Below, one piece after another: positions 15,951 through 26,104 of a stretch of 64,000 nucleotides of DNA. The stretch comes from Methylovirgula ligni. Lineage in GTDB: Bacteria; Pseudomonadota; Alphaproteobacteria; Rhizobiales; Beijerinckiaceae. The stretch covers positions 1,426,001 to 1,490,000 of the forward strand of contig NZ_CP025086.1 of NCBI RefSeq assembly GCF_004135935.1. Reading direction: 5' to 3'. Numbering within the stretch: the first letter of the stretch is position 1; every line of letters begins with the position of its first letter. A program made the position numbers and the translations under genes. The notes beneath the pieces were generated by a model, which was not told the origin of the DNA, searched no databases, and worked only from the letters and a program-made list of their open reading frames with translations.

Positions 15951-18395
15951 CTATTCGGCGGCGACGGTAGCCTCCGCGTGAAGGCCAAGTTTCTCGGCCA
16001 CCGTCCAAATGCGCCAAGCGTCGTGCGGCATCTGGATATGAGTCGAGCCGAGAAACTTGAACGCGTCGTTCACCGCATTGGAAAAACACGGCACGCCGCC
16101 GACATTCGGGCTTTCGCCGACGCCCTTAGCGCCGATTGGATGGTGTGGCGAGGGCGTCGTCGTCCAGTCCGTCTCCCAATGCGGCGTCTCGACTGAGGTC
16201 GGAATGAAATAGTCCTGAAACGAAGCGGTCAGCACATTGCCGTCTTCGTCGTAGGCGATCTCCTGGCCCATTGCGATGCCGAAGGCCTCCGTTAGGCCGC
16301 CGTGAATCTGACCTTCGATGATCATCGGATTGATTCGCGTGCCGCAATCGTCGAGCGCATAGAAGCGGCGGATTTTCACCTCGCCCGTATCGACATCGAC
16401 GTCGCAGACGCAGATATAAGCGCCGAACGGATAGGTCATGTTCGGCGGGTCGTAATAGCTCACCGCCTCAAGCCCCGGCTCCATGCCAGGCGGGGGGCTG
16501 TTGTAAGCTGCCCAGGCGATCTCCGTCATGGTCTTAGATCGCTCCGGATTGCCTTTGACGCGAAAGCGGTCGATGTCCCATTCAAGATCGTCGTCGTGGA
16601 CTTCGAGAAGATGCGCGGCGATCATCTGCGCCTTGGCCTTGATCTTCCGCGCCGCCACAGCGGTCGCGGCGCCGGAGACCGGCGTCGAGCGCGAGCCGTA
16701 TGTGCCAAGGCCATAGGGCGCGGTGTCGGTATTGCCCTCCTCGATGGTGATGAGTTCGGACGGAATGCCGAGTTCCGTTGCGATGATCTGGCCATAGGTC
16801 GTCTCGTGGCCCTGACCCTGCGATTTGGTGCCGAGCCGGGCGATGATCGAGCCCGTCGGATGAATGCGGATTTCGGCCGAGTCGAACATGGCGATGCCCA
16901 GAATGTCGCAATTGCGCGACGGGCCGGCGCCGACGATCTCGGTGAAATGGATGACGCCGATTCCCATCAATTCGCGCGTTTCGCCGCGCCTGAAAGCTTC
17001 CTGTTTCGCTTTCTGCTCCTCGCGCAATTGCTTATAGCCGACGGCGTCGAGCACCTTCTGCATGGCGGTATGGTAATCGCCGGAATCGTATTCCCAACCG
17101 AGCGCGGAATGATAAGGGAACTGCTCGCGCTTGATGAAATTCCTCATCCTGAATTCGGCAGGATCCATGCCGAGCTTCTGCGCCATGATATCCATGGCGC
17201 GCTCGATGCAATAGGCGGCTTCCGTCACGCGGAACGAGCAGCGGTAGGCGACGCCGCCCGACGCCTTGTTGGTATAGACGCCATCGACCGCGCAATGCGC
17301 GACCGGGAAGTCATATGAGCCGGTGACGATGTTGAAGAATCCGGCCGGCCATTTCATCGGGTCCGCGCAGGCATCGAAGGCGCCGTGGTCGGCGAGCACA
17401 TGCACGCGCAGCCCGGTGACGCGGCCATCCTTGGTTGCGGCGATCTCGGTGGTCATATGATAATCGCGTGCGAAAGATGTGCTCGAAAGATTCTCGACCC
17501 GGTCCTCGACCCATTTCACCGGCAGGCCGGTGACGATTGAGGCGACGATCGAACAGACATAGCCCGGATAGACGCCGACCTTGTTGCCGAACCCACCCCC
17601 GATGTCCGGCGCAATGACATGAATTTTGTGTTCGGGAATTTTCGAGAGAAGCGACACCACGGTTCGCACGACATGCGGCGCCTGGAACGTTCCCCAAACG
17701 GTCAGCTCGCCCTTGATCTTGTCGAAGGAGGCAAGGCATTGGCAGGTTTCGAGCGGCGAAGGATGGACACGGTGATAGGTGATCAGTTCCTTGATCGTCA
17801 CCTCGGCGTTCTCAAAGGCAACATCGGTCGCGGTCTGGTCCCCAACCTCCCAGGTGAAGATGTGATTGTAATGTTTGCGCGGCCCGTGCGCGCCATCCAT
17901 CTTGTCCTTGATGTCTTCACGCAGCAGCGGCGCATCCGGGTCCATCGACTTGAAGGGATCGACGAGCACGGGAAGCTGGTCGTATTCGACCTGCACGAGT
18001 TCGATAGCATCGGCGGCGATATAGCGATCGGTCGCGATGACGAAGGCGACCTCTTGATTCTGGAAGAGAACTTTCTCATCGGCGAGAACCGCCTGGACGT
18101 CGCCGGCAAGTGTCGGCATGTAATGCAGGTTGAGCGGTTTCAGATCGGCAGCGGTCAACACCGCAACGACGCCGGGCAACGCCTTGGCCCGCGACGTGTC
18201 GATCGATTTGATCCGCGCGTGCGCGAAAGGCGAGCGCACGAAATCGCCGAACAGCATGCCGGGCAGTTTCACGTCGTCGACGTAATTGCCCCTGCCCTGG
18301 GTGAAGCGGATGTCTTCGACGCGCTTGCGCTTGCAGCCCATTCCTTGAAGCTTTTCCGCGCGCTCGTTGGCTGAGGGAATCGCCATGTCGTTCAT
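15951..18395 (-). CDS. coxL: CoxL, form I aerobic carbon monoxide dehydrogenase large (Mo) subunit
   Basis: This is an 814-residue molybdenum hydroxylase subunit. The active-site loop reads AYRCSFR with Cys386, the form I signature; the equivalent cysteine of Oligotropha (Cys388) binds the copper of the CuSMoO2 cluster. The catalytic-glutamate motif near the C terminus is [11 protein letters not shown]. The enzyme oxidises CO with water to CO2 and feeds electrons to the respiratory chain. The start at 18395 ([15 protein letters not shown]) has AAGGAGG 7 nt upstream and overlaps the coxS stop by 4 nt. An upstream extension would lie inside coxS. Form I identity is strong. Confidence 0.97.
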   Translation of the reverse strand: MNDMAIPSANERAEKLQGMGCKRKRVEDIRFTQGRGNYVDDVKLPGMLFGDFVRSPFAHARIKSIDTSRAKALPGVVAVLTAADLKPLNLHYMPTLAGDVQAVLADEKVLFQNQEVAFVIATDRYIAADAIELVQVEYDQLPVLVDPFKSMDPDAPLLREDIKDKMDGAHGPRKHYNHIFTWEVGDQTATDVAFENAEVTIKELITYHRVHPSPLETCQCLASFDKIKGELTVWGTFQAPHVVRTVVSLLSKIPEHKIHVIAPDIGGGFGNKVGVYPGYVCSIVASIVTGLPVKWVEDRVENLSSTSFARDYHMTTEIAATKDGRVTGLRVHVLADHGAFDACADPMKWPAGFFNIVTGSYDFPVAHCAVDGVYTNKASGGVAYRCSFRVTEAAYCIERAMDIMAQKLGMDPAEFRMRNFIKREQFPYHSALGWEYDSGDYHTAMQKVLDAVGYKQLREEQKAKQEAFRRGETRELMGIGVIHFTEIVGAGPSRNCDILGIAMFDSAEIRIHPTGSIIARLGTKSQGQGHETTYGQIIATELGIPSELITIEEGNTDTAPYGLGTYGSRSTPVSGAATAVAARKIKAKAQMIAAHLLEVHDDDLEWDIDRFRVKGNPERSKTMTEIAWAAYNSPPPGMEPGLEAVSYYDPPNMTYPFGAYICVCDVDVDTGEVKIRRFYALDDCGTRINPMIIEGQIHGGLTEAFGIAMGQEIAYDEDGNVLTASFQDYFIPTSVETPHWETDWTTTPSPHHPIGAKGVGESPNVGGVPCFSNAVNDAFKFLGSTHIQMPHDAWRIWTVAEKLGLHAEATVAAE

Positions 18396-18892
18396 TCCGC
18401 GGCCTCCTTGAAGGTGCGGCCAGCGAGCTTCGCGGCGGCGTATTGGATCGCGCTGACGATGTTCTGATAGCCCGTGCACCGGCAGAGATTGCCGGCAATG
18501 CCGTAACGGATCTCGTCCTCCGTCGGATCGGGATTTTCCTGCAGCAGGCGCCAGGCGCGGGTGATCATGCCGGGCGTGCAGAAGCCGCATTGCAGGCCGT
18601 GCAATTCGCGAAAACCTTCCTGTAGCGCGTGCAGCGTTCCGTCGGGCGCAGCGATCCCTTCAATGGTGACGATCTCGGCGCCGTCGGCCTGGACCGCGAA
18701 GACGGTGCAGGATTTTACCGACCTGCCGTTGAGATCGACGGTGCAGGCGCCACAATGGGTCGTGTCGCAGCCGATGTGCGGGCCGGTCAGGTTCTGCTGC
18801 TCGCGCAGGAAATGGATCAGAAGCGTACGCGGCTCGACCAGTGCCTCGATGTCCGCGCCGTTGATCTTGAACGTAACGTGCGATTTGCCCAT
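18392..18892 (-). CDS. coxS: CoxS, CO dehydrogenase small [2Fe-2S] subunit
   Basis: This 166-residue protein has an N-terminal plant-type [2Fe-2S] domain ([15 protein letters not shown]) and a C-terminal helical [2Fe-2S] domain ([11 protein letters not shown] and CRCTGYQNI). These are the two clusters that carry electrons from the Mo-Cu site to FAD in CoxM. The start begins [19 protein letters not shown]. It lies 5 nt after coxM and overlaps coxL, giving the M-S-L order characteristic of form I CO dehydrogenases. Confidence 0.96.
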   Translation of the reverse strand: MGKSHVTFKINGADIEALVEPRTLLIHFLREQQNLTGPHIGCDTTHCGACTVDLNGRSVKSCTVFAVQADGAEIVTIEGIAAPDGTLHALQEGFRELHGLQCGFCTPGMITRAWRLLQENPDPTEDEIRYGIAGNLCRCTGYQNIVSAIQYAAAKLAGRTFKEAAE

Positions 18893-18897
18893 GCGCG

Positions 18898-19770
18898 TTA
18901 TCCTCGGTCTGCGGCACGGACTTTGGCCCGCGCGAGTGCGCGCGCGACCATGACGCCGGCCATTTTCTTGCGATATTCGACGGGGCCGTGATTGTCCGCG
19001 GCGGGAGTCGCGATGTCTTCGGCCGCAGCCGCGGCGCGTTTGATCGCGCTAGCGTCGATCTCTGTGCCGAGAACGAGCCGTGAGGCCTCTTCGGCATAAA
19101 GCGCGTGATCCGCCACATTGGTCAGCGTGATTGCGCAACTCGCGACCTTGCCACCCGAAAGAGTCAACATCACCGCGGCCGCTGCGGTGGCGTAATCGCC
19201 GATCTTGCGCTTCAGCTTGTTGTAGGCATAGCCGTGGCCTTTGGCCGGCACGGGGATATTGATCGCGGTGATCATCTCGCCCGGTTCGAGCGCCGTGTAA
19301 TAGAGTCCCTTGTAGAAGTCGCGCGCCGGGACTTGCCGCGTACCCGTCTTGCTCGCCAACGTATAGATGGCACCGAGCGCCATCATGATCGCCGGCATAT
19401 CGTTGCCGGGGTCGCCGTTGGCGGCATTGCCGCCGACTGTGCCCATATAGCGGACCTGCGGATCGGCAACGAGACCAGCGGCTTCGCGCATCAGCGGCAC
19501 TTTGTCGGCCATTAGATCCGAACCGATCATCTCATATTGCGTCGTCATCGCACCGAGGACGATGTCGCTGCCTACAACGCGGATGCCTTTTAGGTCGCTG
19601 ATCGCGCTGAGATCGATCAGGTTGGCAGGCGTTGCCATCCGGAACTTCATCAGCGGGATGAGGCTTTGGCCGCCAGCGAGGGGGCGGGCGTCGTCGCCTA
19701 AGTCCGCTAGCAAAGCCAACGCCTCAGGCAGTGATTTCGGACGATGATAGGTGAAGGAACCTGGGATCAT
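18898..19770 (-). CDS. coxM: CoxM, CO dehydrogenase FAD-binding medium subunit
   Basis: This is a 290-residue FAD-binding subunit. The N-terminal FAD motif is [20 protein letters not shown] and the second is [17 protein letters not shown]. The protein starts [21 protein letters not shown]. It passes electrons from CoxS to the quinone pool. It is the first structural gene of the cox operon, and its promoter region carries a pair of direct repeats. The length matches Oligotropha CoxM. Confidence 0.95.
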   Translation of the reverse strand: MIPGSFTYHRPKSLPEALALLADLGDDARPLAGGQSLIPLMKFRMATPANLIDLSAISDLKGIRVVGSDIVLGAMTTQYEMIGSDLMADKVPLMREAAGLVADPQVRYMGTVGGNAANGDPGNDMPAIMMALGAIYTLASKTGTRQVPARDFYKGLYYTALEPGEMITAINIPVPAKGHGYAYNKLKRKIGDYATAAAAVMLTLSGGKVASCAITLTNVADHALYAEEASRLVLGTEIDASAIKRAAAAAEDIATPAADNHGPVEYRKKMAGVMVARALARAKVRAADRG

Positions 19771-19808
19771 CTGTGTCCTCCCGGCGCAGTTTGCATCGCC
19801 CGCGCTCC

Positions 19809-19868
19809 TAATTATCGCTGTCGCAAATAGCTACATTTTTGATTCCAATAATTATGGTTCTGTCGCAA
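19809..19868. promoter_or_regulatory. Paired direct repeats upstream of coxM
   Basis: TAATTAT-N2-CTGTCGCAA (19809-19826) is repeated as TAATTAT-N4-CTGTCGCAA (19849-19868). The CTGTCGCAA copies are exactly 42 bp apart, about four helical turns. They lie 39 to 98 bp before the coxM ATG, in the gap after coxC. LytTR proteins bind short direct repeats, so these are candidate sites for the adjacent CoxC-like regulator. That is inference. Confidence 0.5.
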
Positions 19869-19985
19869 GCGAGATTGCACGAAGCCCGGGCGGGAAGCAC
19901 CGGCTGCGGCGCTCTTCATGAGCTGCGGTAGGCTTTTTAAATCAGGTATTTATGTCGATACTGGCTCGACGCTGCAAAGCAGCAA

Positions 19986-21179
19986 TCAGCCTGCGGCCTG
20001 ACGGCTTTTGAGGCCGAGCTTTGACTTGAGCCAAGCCGCGCGGCTGCGGCTCACAGGCACGAAATAGGGGTCTACGCCGGCCAGCTCGATCTGGCAGGCA
20101 TCGCCGACGCTCTTCAATGCAACGACCCTATCCATATTGACGATATGGCTGCGGTGAACCCGAACGAAATGGTGGGAGCGCAGCCGCGCTTCGACTTCGC
20201 CGATCGACAAAGCGCAGAAATAATTCGTCTGGCCGTCGAAGACGTAAGTGTAATGCGCATTAGCGCGCACTGCGGCAATGTCGCCGATCGGCAGAAAATA
20301 GGTTCCACGATCGCGCTCCACCGGAAGGAAGGGGCTTTGTGCGGTCTCCGGAGCGGCAAGCGGGGCGGCCAGAGGCGTGACATCCGGCGCGGCTTCAGCC
20401 GCGCACTCGGGGATCGGCGAAGGCTCAGGCGCTACCGCGGGCGGCTCTATCCCGGCACGCGATTCCTTTTGCAGCATGCGCCGGTCTGGCACCAAAACCA
20501 GGAGAAAGAGGCCTGAGACGATGAAAGCCACCACCGCAACGACGATGGCGAGAAGATCGGGCGACAGCGCCGGCGCGAGCGCGGTCGGAAGCGCGTGCGG
20601 AAATATGCGCATCCCGGCCATGGCAGAATAATGCATGCCTGAAACGGCGATGCCGAAGACGATCGCCGAAAGGAACAGCGGCTGGCGCGGTTGCGTTCCG
20701 GCGGCGAGATGAAGTGCGAGGCCGGACGCGGCGATGGCGATCAAGATGCTTGCTATGACAAGCAGAGGATCGTGCACCATATGGGCGCTCGCGTGCAGGG
20801 CCGTCATGCCGATATAGTGCATGGAGGCGATGCCAAGGCCCATGAACATGGCCGAAGCTGCGAGCCGCCGTCCCGTCAGCGGGCCGGCCGTCGCGGCGAA
20901 GACGCCGATTCCGGTCACCAGCACGCTTACCAGGAACGAGAGCAAGGTCGGGAAGACCAGATAATCGACTGGGAACGAAAGCCGCGCGGCCAGCATACCA
21001 ATGAAATGCATCGACCAGATCGCGACGCCGAGTGTGATCGACGAGGCCGCAAGCAGCGTGCGCTGCCGCGTGCCCGCGGCAAGGCGGCTTTGCAGCGCGA
21101 GCCCCAGGCCGACATAAGCGCCTTGAATCGCCACGATAACCGACAGCACCACGATCAAGGGATCGTGCGAAATATGCAC
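19986..21179 (-). CDS. coxC: CoxC-like MHYT-LytTR transcription regulator
   Basis: The protein has about 397 residues. The N-terminal integral membrane MHYT domain (7 helices) shows three motif copies: SMHFIGM, SMHYIGM and GMHYSAM. Then comes a Pro/Ala-rich linker (residues ~260-300) and a C-terminal LytTR DNA-binding domain (NAHYTYVFDGQ, FVRVHRSHIVNMDRV). This is the architecture of CoxC and CoxH of Oligotropha. The MHYT domain is proposed to sense CO, NO or O2 through a metal. It lies directly upstream of coxM on the same strand. The GTG start at 21179 is chosen for GGAGG 7 nt upstream; the ATG at 21353 would add a non-conserved leader. Confidence 0.82.
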   Translation of the reverse strand: MHISHDPLIVVLSVIVAIQGAYVGLGLALQSRLAAGTRQRTLLAASSITLGVAIWSMHFIGMLAARLSFPVDYLVFPTLLSFLVSVLVTGIGVFAATAGPLTGRRLAASAMFMGLGIASMHYIGMTALHASAHMVHDPLLVIASILIAIAASGLALHLAAGTQPRQPLFLSAIVFGIAVSGMHYSAMAGMRIFPHALPTALAPALSPDLLAIVVAVVAFIVSGLFLLVLVPDRRMLQKESRAGIEPPAVAPEPSPIPECAAEAAPDVTPLAAPLAAPETAQSPFLPVERDRGTYFLPIGDIAAVRANAHYTYVFDGQTNYFCALSIGEVEARLRSHHFVRVHRSHIVNMDRVVALKSVGDACQIELAGVDPYFVPVSRSRAAWLKSKLGLKSRQAAG

Positions 21180-22212
21180 CGGCTTTCCTCCGCCGCCGGA
21201 GCGGAGACGAAGAGCGGCTCCGCCCTTAACGTCGACTCCACCCTGGCTTTCGAGTCGTATGCACGCTCTTTGCGATAACCATAGACCAGCTGCACACGCG
21301 CGGTAAGCCGGAAATCGAATTTTGATCGGCAGAGCTTTGAAATCACTAAGCAATATCTTAGTCGATACAGCTCTGGCGATTTGTCAGCCAACCGACGGGC
21401 CGGCCGTGATCACGTGGGCATTGATACTGTTCCGTCTTCCTTTCATTTCTGCTCGAGTAGACCGTTGAGGCAAATTAACGTCAGCTTTTGCATTTTGATG
21501 ATTCAAAACAGGCGTTCCGCTTTCGGCCCGCTCTGGTCATCCGAGGTGTTTGCTCAGATGATCTCGCTGGAGAAGGCCGGCCGTTCGACCGCGAGGCGGC
21601 CGGCAGCCGCGATGAGTTCGGAGGAGCGCAGCCGCGTGGCATGATCGGAGACATCGTAGACGATCATGAGTTCGTCGGGTCGGCGGGTGCAAAGAAAGCC
21701 TGCAATTCGATCACGTTCTACGGAAAATGATCGGCCGCCTCAGGCGGCTGCCGATCCGCTGCGCGCGCTCCTCGATCTCATCGTCGAACGGCTGCGCCGA
21801 TCGAAGGCGGTTCTCAGCGAGTTACGCTTGGGTAAAGCTGAAAAAGATTGATCGGTGTGCCCGCAAATCACATTCACCAGCGAGGTTGTTCCGGATGATC
21901 GCCTAGGAACCGCGAAGGCACCGGCGCCGCTCGCCAAACACGTTCTATCTGCTGCGTACTTATTGGTCGACCCAATCGGCCATCGTGATCCCGCTTTTCA
22001 TCGGTGATGTCCTGGCGTAGGCGTACTTCTCTCTCTGTGGCGACAGCATGAGTCGATTGGAGATAGACAATCAGATTGACAAAAGAAGGTCCGCTAGATC
22101 ATCCTTGCGCACGAAGGCACATTGCTTGACCGTTAGCCGCCCTTCGTGACTCACGCCTTTCGAGGAAAGGCTGACAGTGTAACGATGAACCGGCCCCTTT
22201 CAGGAGATTTAC
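21180..22212. other. Gene-poor stretch upstream of coxC
   Basis: No gene of adequate length or with a convincing start is visible over about 1 kb. On the minus strand around 21555-21740 a short open stretch reads like protein (DELMIVYDVSDHATRLRSSE and onward to a stop), but it has no start codon with a ribosome-binding site and is preceded in frame by a stop. It may be a remnant of a decayed gene. A plus-strand frame ending at 21851 is equally unproven. Confidence 0.35.
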
Positions 22213-22482
22213 GTGAAGAAAGCTCTATTGATCGTTCTCCTGCTGTGCCAAACATCCACTTTTGCCCAAGCCAGAGCGGGCGAATGCACGCCGATAGGAC
22301 AAACGGCAGACGGCAAGCTTATCTATTCGCTCAAATGTAAAAAACTGCCTGGCCAGGCATCGGTGGCGGTGCCGCCCAGCCAAACTGAGGCGCCTTCGAC
22401 ACAAAGGCAGGGCCTCTTCGGTCTTTCATTTGGTTCTACAGATGTAGAGCCGAACTCACCTAACCCACCATCGCCGAACTGA
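22213..22482 (+). CDS. Small secreted protein, unknown function
   Basis: This 89-residue protein starts with GTG behind a good GGAGA sequence 5 nt upstream. The N terminus is a classic signal peptide (MKKALLIVLLLCQTSTFAQARA) with a cleavage site after ARA. The mature ~67 residues contain two cysteines (GECTPIG and LKCKKLPG), which could form a disulfide, and a Pro/Ser-rich tail (NSPNPPSPN). It has no recognisable domain. It stands alone between two gene-poor stretches. The combination of ribosome-binding site and signal peptide makes it likely real. Confidence 0.6.
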   Translation: MKKALLIVLLLCQTSTFAQARAGECTPIGQTADGKLIYSLKCKKLPGQASVAVPPSQTEAPSTQRQGLFGLSFGSTDVEPNSPNPPSPN

Positions 22483-23398
22483 CAGGGTATCGAGGCGCAG
22501 CGACATCGCGTTTGGCGTTCGTGAGCGCCCACATCCCGGCAAGGATTCGGGAAACTGCCTCCATTCAATTGCATTGATCTCTGGCTGACAAGAAAGCAGC
22601 CGGATGGTGGATATCGCGGCAACGCCGTATGCTTCCATTGTGTTTTTGACAGTCAAAAGATTATCCTGCCGCTCAAATTTTTAGCATCAACGCATAAAAA
22701 ATCATCTGCATTTGTTTGGTCCCGAGAACCTCGGCTTTCTATCAGCAGAATCGGCTTAGACGCGCTTGAAGTTGACGACGCGGGGCGCCGGGCATCATGA
22801 CCGGCGCTGAGTGCAACGCCCATACGAATTCGACGGCTGGAGCGCCAGGCGATGCAGACTGCGCGCGCAGCAACAGCACGGGCGAACAGGCTGAAGATCG
22901 GTTAACCCGGCTTTCAATCCTGTCCGCCTTGTGCGGCGGTCCCCGTTTCTTGGAGGGGATGTCTCCAGCGTCGGCTTTTCGAATGTGATGTCTGGAACCG
23001 CTTGTGAAGCTTGGCACCCGCCGTTCGAATTCATTCTTCTCCGCCGACAACTCTTTGTCGCCTTTCATCCTGACCGCGAGCCCAAGCCCGCGATGCAAAT
23101 ATAGAACTCCCCAATCGGAGAACGGCGACGCGCGTGCGTGTACCTACATCGCGCGATCGCTTTGTCGCCGTATGAGCCGCCGACAAACCGCTCAGTTGCG
23201 CCATGATTGACTGTTGCTAATTCGGCAACGCTTGTTTCAACATACTGTCAGTAAAGACCAAAAAGTATGCAAAATTCCATGCATAGCGATCTTTCTGCTG
23301 TTGCAACACGGGCATTTATCGATTGAATCCGATTTGAAATGCTGCCAGCTTTCGCGCGTTCAATTCGGAATTGAACATGACATCGAAGGAGACTGAGC
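22483..23398. other. Gene-poor stretch before the ABC importer
   Basis: Nothing over this stretch shows a convincing gene; frames on both strands lack ribosome-binding sites and family motifs. The last part before 23399 is AT-rich and contains AAGTATGCAAAATT and CCATGCATAG near 23264-23286. These resemble half-sites of the TGCATGCA operators of the 3-8 kb region. It probably carries the promoter of the substrate-binding protein gene. Confidence 0.35.
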
Positions 23399-24397
23399 AT
23401 GCGTGCGCGTAATGTTGGGGCGGTATTGTTCGTCGCCCTTATGATGTTGAGCGGTAGAGCCTCCGCGGCGGATACCGTCCGCTATGTGCTTGATTGGTTT
23501 CCTTCGGGAGAAGAAACCTACGCTTACGTCGCCTTGAAGGAAGGGTTCTTTGCTGAGGAAGGTCTCGACGTAAAACTGTCCGTGGCGCGCGGTTCAGTCG
23601 ATGCGATCACGCGCGTCGCGAGCGGCACGGCCGACTTCACGGGCGCCTCGCTCGGCACCTTGATGGCAGTGGCGGCCCAAAGCAATGTGCCGGTGAAGGC
23701 GCTAATGTCGATCTACAGCAAGCCGCCGGATGCAATTTTCACGGTGAAGGGCAGCGGCATTAAATCAATTAAGGATCTTATCGGACGATCGCTGGTGACA
23801 GGCACGTTCACATCGTCGAACCAGTTGTGGCCCATCCTAGCCAAGATGAATGGCGTAGATCCAGCAAAGGTGAGCTTGGTCAAGGTCGACCCCAACACGA
23901 TCGCGCCACTACTGGCAGCCGGCAAGTTCGATGCCTCGATCAACTGGATCTCTGCAGCCGCGGGTTCTGGCGCGGTGCTGAAGAAGGCCGGCAAGGAACT
24001 GGTCGTGTTGCCTTGGTCAGAATTCGGCCTCAAAGGGTATGGCTTTTCATTGATGGCATCGGACGAGATCATCAAAGAACGTCCCGACGTCGTCAGGCGC
24101 TTCGTCCGTGCCTTCTACAAGGCCGTTCTCTTCAACCTGAAAAATCCGGATCAAGCGGCCAAGGACCTTGGTTCGATAGTCGCCGGTATCGATGTTGCAT
24201 CGGCTGCGGGCGACGTCCGTTCCACGATACCGCTCATCAAGAACGAGGTAAGCGCGGAATACGGCGTTGGTACCTTTGATCCGGCGCTCGTCAAAACGAC
24301 TTGGGAATGGATCGCCAAAACGCGGGGCTACCCGCTGGATAAGCTCGATCCGAACACGGTCATTAATCGCTCGTTCTTTATCGCAAATCACGGTTGA
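23399..24397 (+). CDS. ABC transporter substrate-binding protein (NMT1/SsuA-like)
   Basis: This 332-residue periplasmic protein has a signal peptide (hydrophobic stretch ending ASAAD at about residue 24). The NMT1/SsuA-like ligand-binding fold starts TVRYVLDWFPSGEETYAYVALKEGFFAEEGLDV and has RVASGTADFTGASLGTLM. This family binds nitrate, sulfonates, taurine, thiamine precursors or small aromatic acids. AAGGAG upstream supports the start. The ATPase and permease follow at once, so the three form one importer operon. The position next to the Rieske oxygenase and amidase genes suggests uptake of their substrate; the actual ligand is unknown. Confidence 0.88.
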   Translation: MRARNVGAVLFVALMMLSGRASAADTVRYVLDWFPSGEETYAYVALKEGFFAEEGLDVKLSVARGSVDAITRVASGTADFTGASLGTLMAVAAQSNVPVKALMSIYSKPPDAIFTVKGSGIKSIKDLIGRSLVTGTFTSSNQLWPILAKMNGVDPAKVSLVKVDPNTIAPLLAAGKFDASINWISAAAGSGAVLKKAGKELVVLPWSEFGLKGYGFSLMASDEIIKERPDVVRRFVRAFYKAVLFNLKNPDQAAKDLGSIVAGIDVASAAGDVRSTIPLIKNEVSAEYGVGTFDPALVKTTWEWIAKTRGYPLDKLDPNTVINRSFFIANHG

Positions 24398-24486
24398 TCG
24401 CCAATCGAGGAGAATTTAGCGGCCTTGTTCCATCGAAGCTTAGCCTTGAACTGTAGATGGCGTACTGTCTTGACGAGCGACCGGCG

Positions 24487-25308
24487 ATGAATACCCATGT
24501 ACTGGCGAATGCATCCCCGGTTTTGCCCGTGATCCATCCCGCAATTGAGTTCGACAACGTGTCGCGCATTTTCGGAACCCGGTCGCGTGGCCAGGTCACG
24601 GCTCTGCGCGACATTTCCTTCGTGATTGATCGAAACGAGTTCGTTGCTTTCGTCGGCCCATCCGGTTGCGGCAAATCAACGATCTTGCGGCTGTTCGCCG
24701 GCCTGATCCCGCCGAGCACGGGCATGATTTCCGCTAACGGCGCGCCTGTGGTTAAGCCGCTCGACAAGGTAGGCATCGTCTTTCAGAAGCCCACTTTGCT
24801 GCCCTGGCTCGATATCGAGTCGAATGTCGTCTTTTTGATGAGGCATAAATACGGACGCGTTACCGAACAGGACCGTCGGGCCGCGCGGGAGTTGCTGGCG
24901 CTCGTCGGCTTGAGCGACTTCGCCCGAAGCCGGCCAAGCGAACTGTCGGGCGGTATGCAGCAGCGCGTGGCCATCGCGCGCGCTCTGCTGATGGACCCAC
25001 AGTTCCTGCTTATGGACGAACCATTCTCAGCGCTCGACGCCTTAAGTCGGGAAGAGATGAGTTACGAGTTGCAACGAATCTGGAGCGAGCGGCCCAAAAC
25101 AGTGTTGTTTATCACCCATTCGATTTCGGAGGCCGTTCTTCTTGCCGACCGTATTGTCGTAATGACTCCGCGCCCCGGGTCGATCGCGGCCATTCTGGAC
25201 GTGCCGTTGCCACGACCGCGCGGTGCTCACTCTCAGGAAAATCCGCTATTCAGCGAGATCTCGGCGTGCATCCGCAGCCTCATCTTCGGGGGCGCAAATG
25301 CGAGATAG
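24487..25308 (+). CDS. ABC transporter ATPase (SsuB/TauB-like)
   Basis: The protein has about 273 residues. Walker A is GPSGCGKST, the Q-loop FQKPTLLPWLD, the signature LSGGMQQRVAIARAL, Walker B FLLMDEPFSALDALSRE, and the H-loop FITHSISEAVLLADRI. It energises the importer from the cytoplasmic face. The ATG at 24487 starts MNTHVLANASP; ATG 24457 is an alternative with little difference. The end overlaps the permease start by 11 nt. It is intact in every motif. Confidence 0.92.
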   Translation: MNTHVLANASPVLPVIHPAIEFDNVSRIFGTRSRGQVTALRDISFVIDRNEFVAFVGPSGCGKSTILRLFAGLIPPSTGMISANGAPVVKPLDKVGIVFQKPTLLPWLDIESNVVFLMRHKYGRVTEQDRRAARELLALVGLSDFARSRPSELSGGMQQRVAIARALLMDPQFLLMDEPFSALDALSREEMSYELQRIWSERPKTVLFITHSISEAVLLADRIVVMTPRPGSIAAILDVPLPRPRGAHSQENPLFSEISACIRSLIFGGANAR

Positions 25309-26089
25309 ACTGGCCGTGGACTTGCGTCAGTATCTTGAATGGCTCGCGCCTGTGCTCGCGATGGTCACCATCATTGTTTTGTGGGAAATCATCTGCCGTG
25401 TCTTTGTGATTCCGGAATTCATCCTGCCGTCGCCGAGCGAAGTCGTCACCGCCGGGCTGAACCAATCGGCGAGCCAATGGGCCGACAATATTACGAATAC
25501 GTTGACTGTCGCGGTGGCCGGCTATCTCGTCGCCATCGTTGTCAGTATTCCGCTTGCCGTGGCTTTAGGGCTGTCGCCGCTTCTGTCTAGGACGATCTTC
25601 CCTATTCTCGTCGTCATCCATTCGACGCCGGTTGTTGCTATAGCGCCAATCATCGTCGTGACGATGGGAACAGGCGCATTACCGCGTGTGTTCATCACGT
25701 TTTTGATCTCGTTCTTCCCGATCATCATTTCGACCGTTACCGGCATTCTTGAGACACCCGAGGAGCTTCTGGAAATGTCGCGGTCGCTGCGAGCGCCACG
25801 TATCCGGGAGATCGTGCAGATTAGACTTCCATCGGCCATCCCATATATCTTCAGCGCGTTGAAAGTGTCGGTTACGCTGGCGGTAATTGGCGCTGTCGTA
25901 GCCGAGTTCGTCGCCTCCGAGACAGGTCTCGGCTACGCGATTCTGTTCTCGACGTCGTCGTTTAATGTGCCAGCGGCTTTTGCCAATTTAGCGGTGCTTG
26001 TGGTGCTGTCGCTTATATTGTTCAAGATCGTCTCGATCGTGCAAGTGATCTTCTTCAGTTGGAGCTTGGAGACGACAAAGAAAAAATAG
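25298..26089 (+). CDS. ABC transporter permease (SsuC/TauC-like)
   Basis: This 263-residue integral membrane protein has six predicted helices. The EAA-type coupling loop region is seen around ETPEELLEMSRSLRAPRIREIVQIRLPSAIPYIF. The start at 25298 lies 11 nt inside the ATPase gene, so translation is coupled; an upstream in-frame start at 25223 lies fully inside the ATPase and is not preferred. It forms the channel of the importer. The gene ends 15 nt from the convergent acetamidase gene. Confidence 0.9.
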   Translation: MRDRLAVDLRQYLEWLAPVLAMVTIIVLWEIICRVFVIPEFILPSPSEVVTAGLNQSASQWADNITNTLTVAVAGYLVAIVVSIPLAVALGLSPLLSRTIFPILVVIHSTPVVAIAPIIVVTMGTGALPRVFITFLISFFPIIISTVTGILETPEELLEMSRSLRAPRIREIVQIRLPSAIPYIFSALKVSVTLAVIGAVVAEFVASETGLGYAILFSTSSFNVPAAFANLAVLVVLSLILFKIVSIVQVIFFSWSLETTKKK

Positions 26090-26104
26090 CAGCGGGCGGC
26101 TTGT

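Noticed and set aside
16302-17318. A 338-residue plus-strand frame inside coxL
   Set aside because: The coxL gene on the other strand has all conserved motifs; the frame is a high-GC shadow rich in Arg, Ala and Asp.
10153-21179. Possible form II CoxL (not a true CO oxidiser)
   Set aside because: Form II has AYRGAGR and usually S-L-M order; this gene has AYRCSFR and the M-S-L order.
22742-23098. A 118-residue minus-strand frame in the gap before the importer
   Set aside because: No family, no ribosome-binding site and a low-complexity Ser/Pro/Arg composition.
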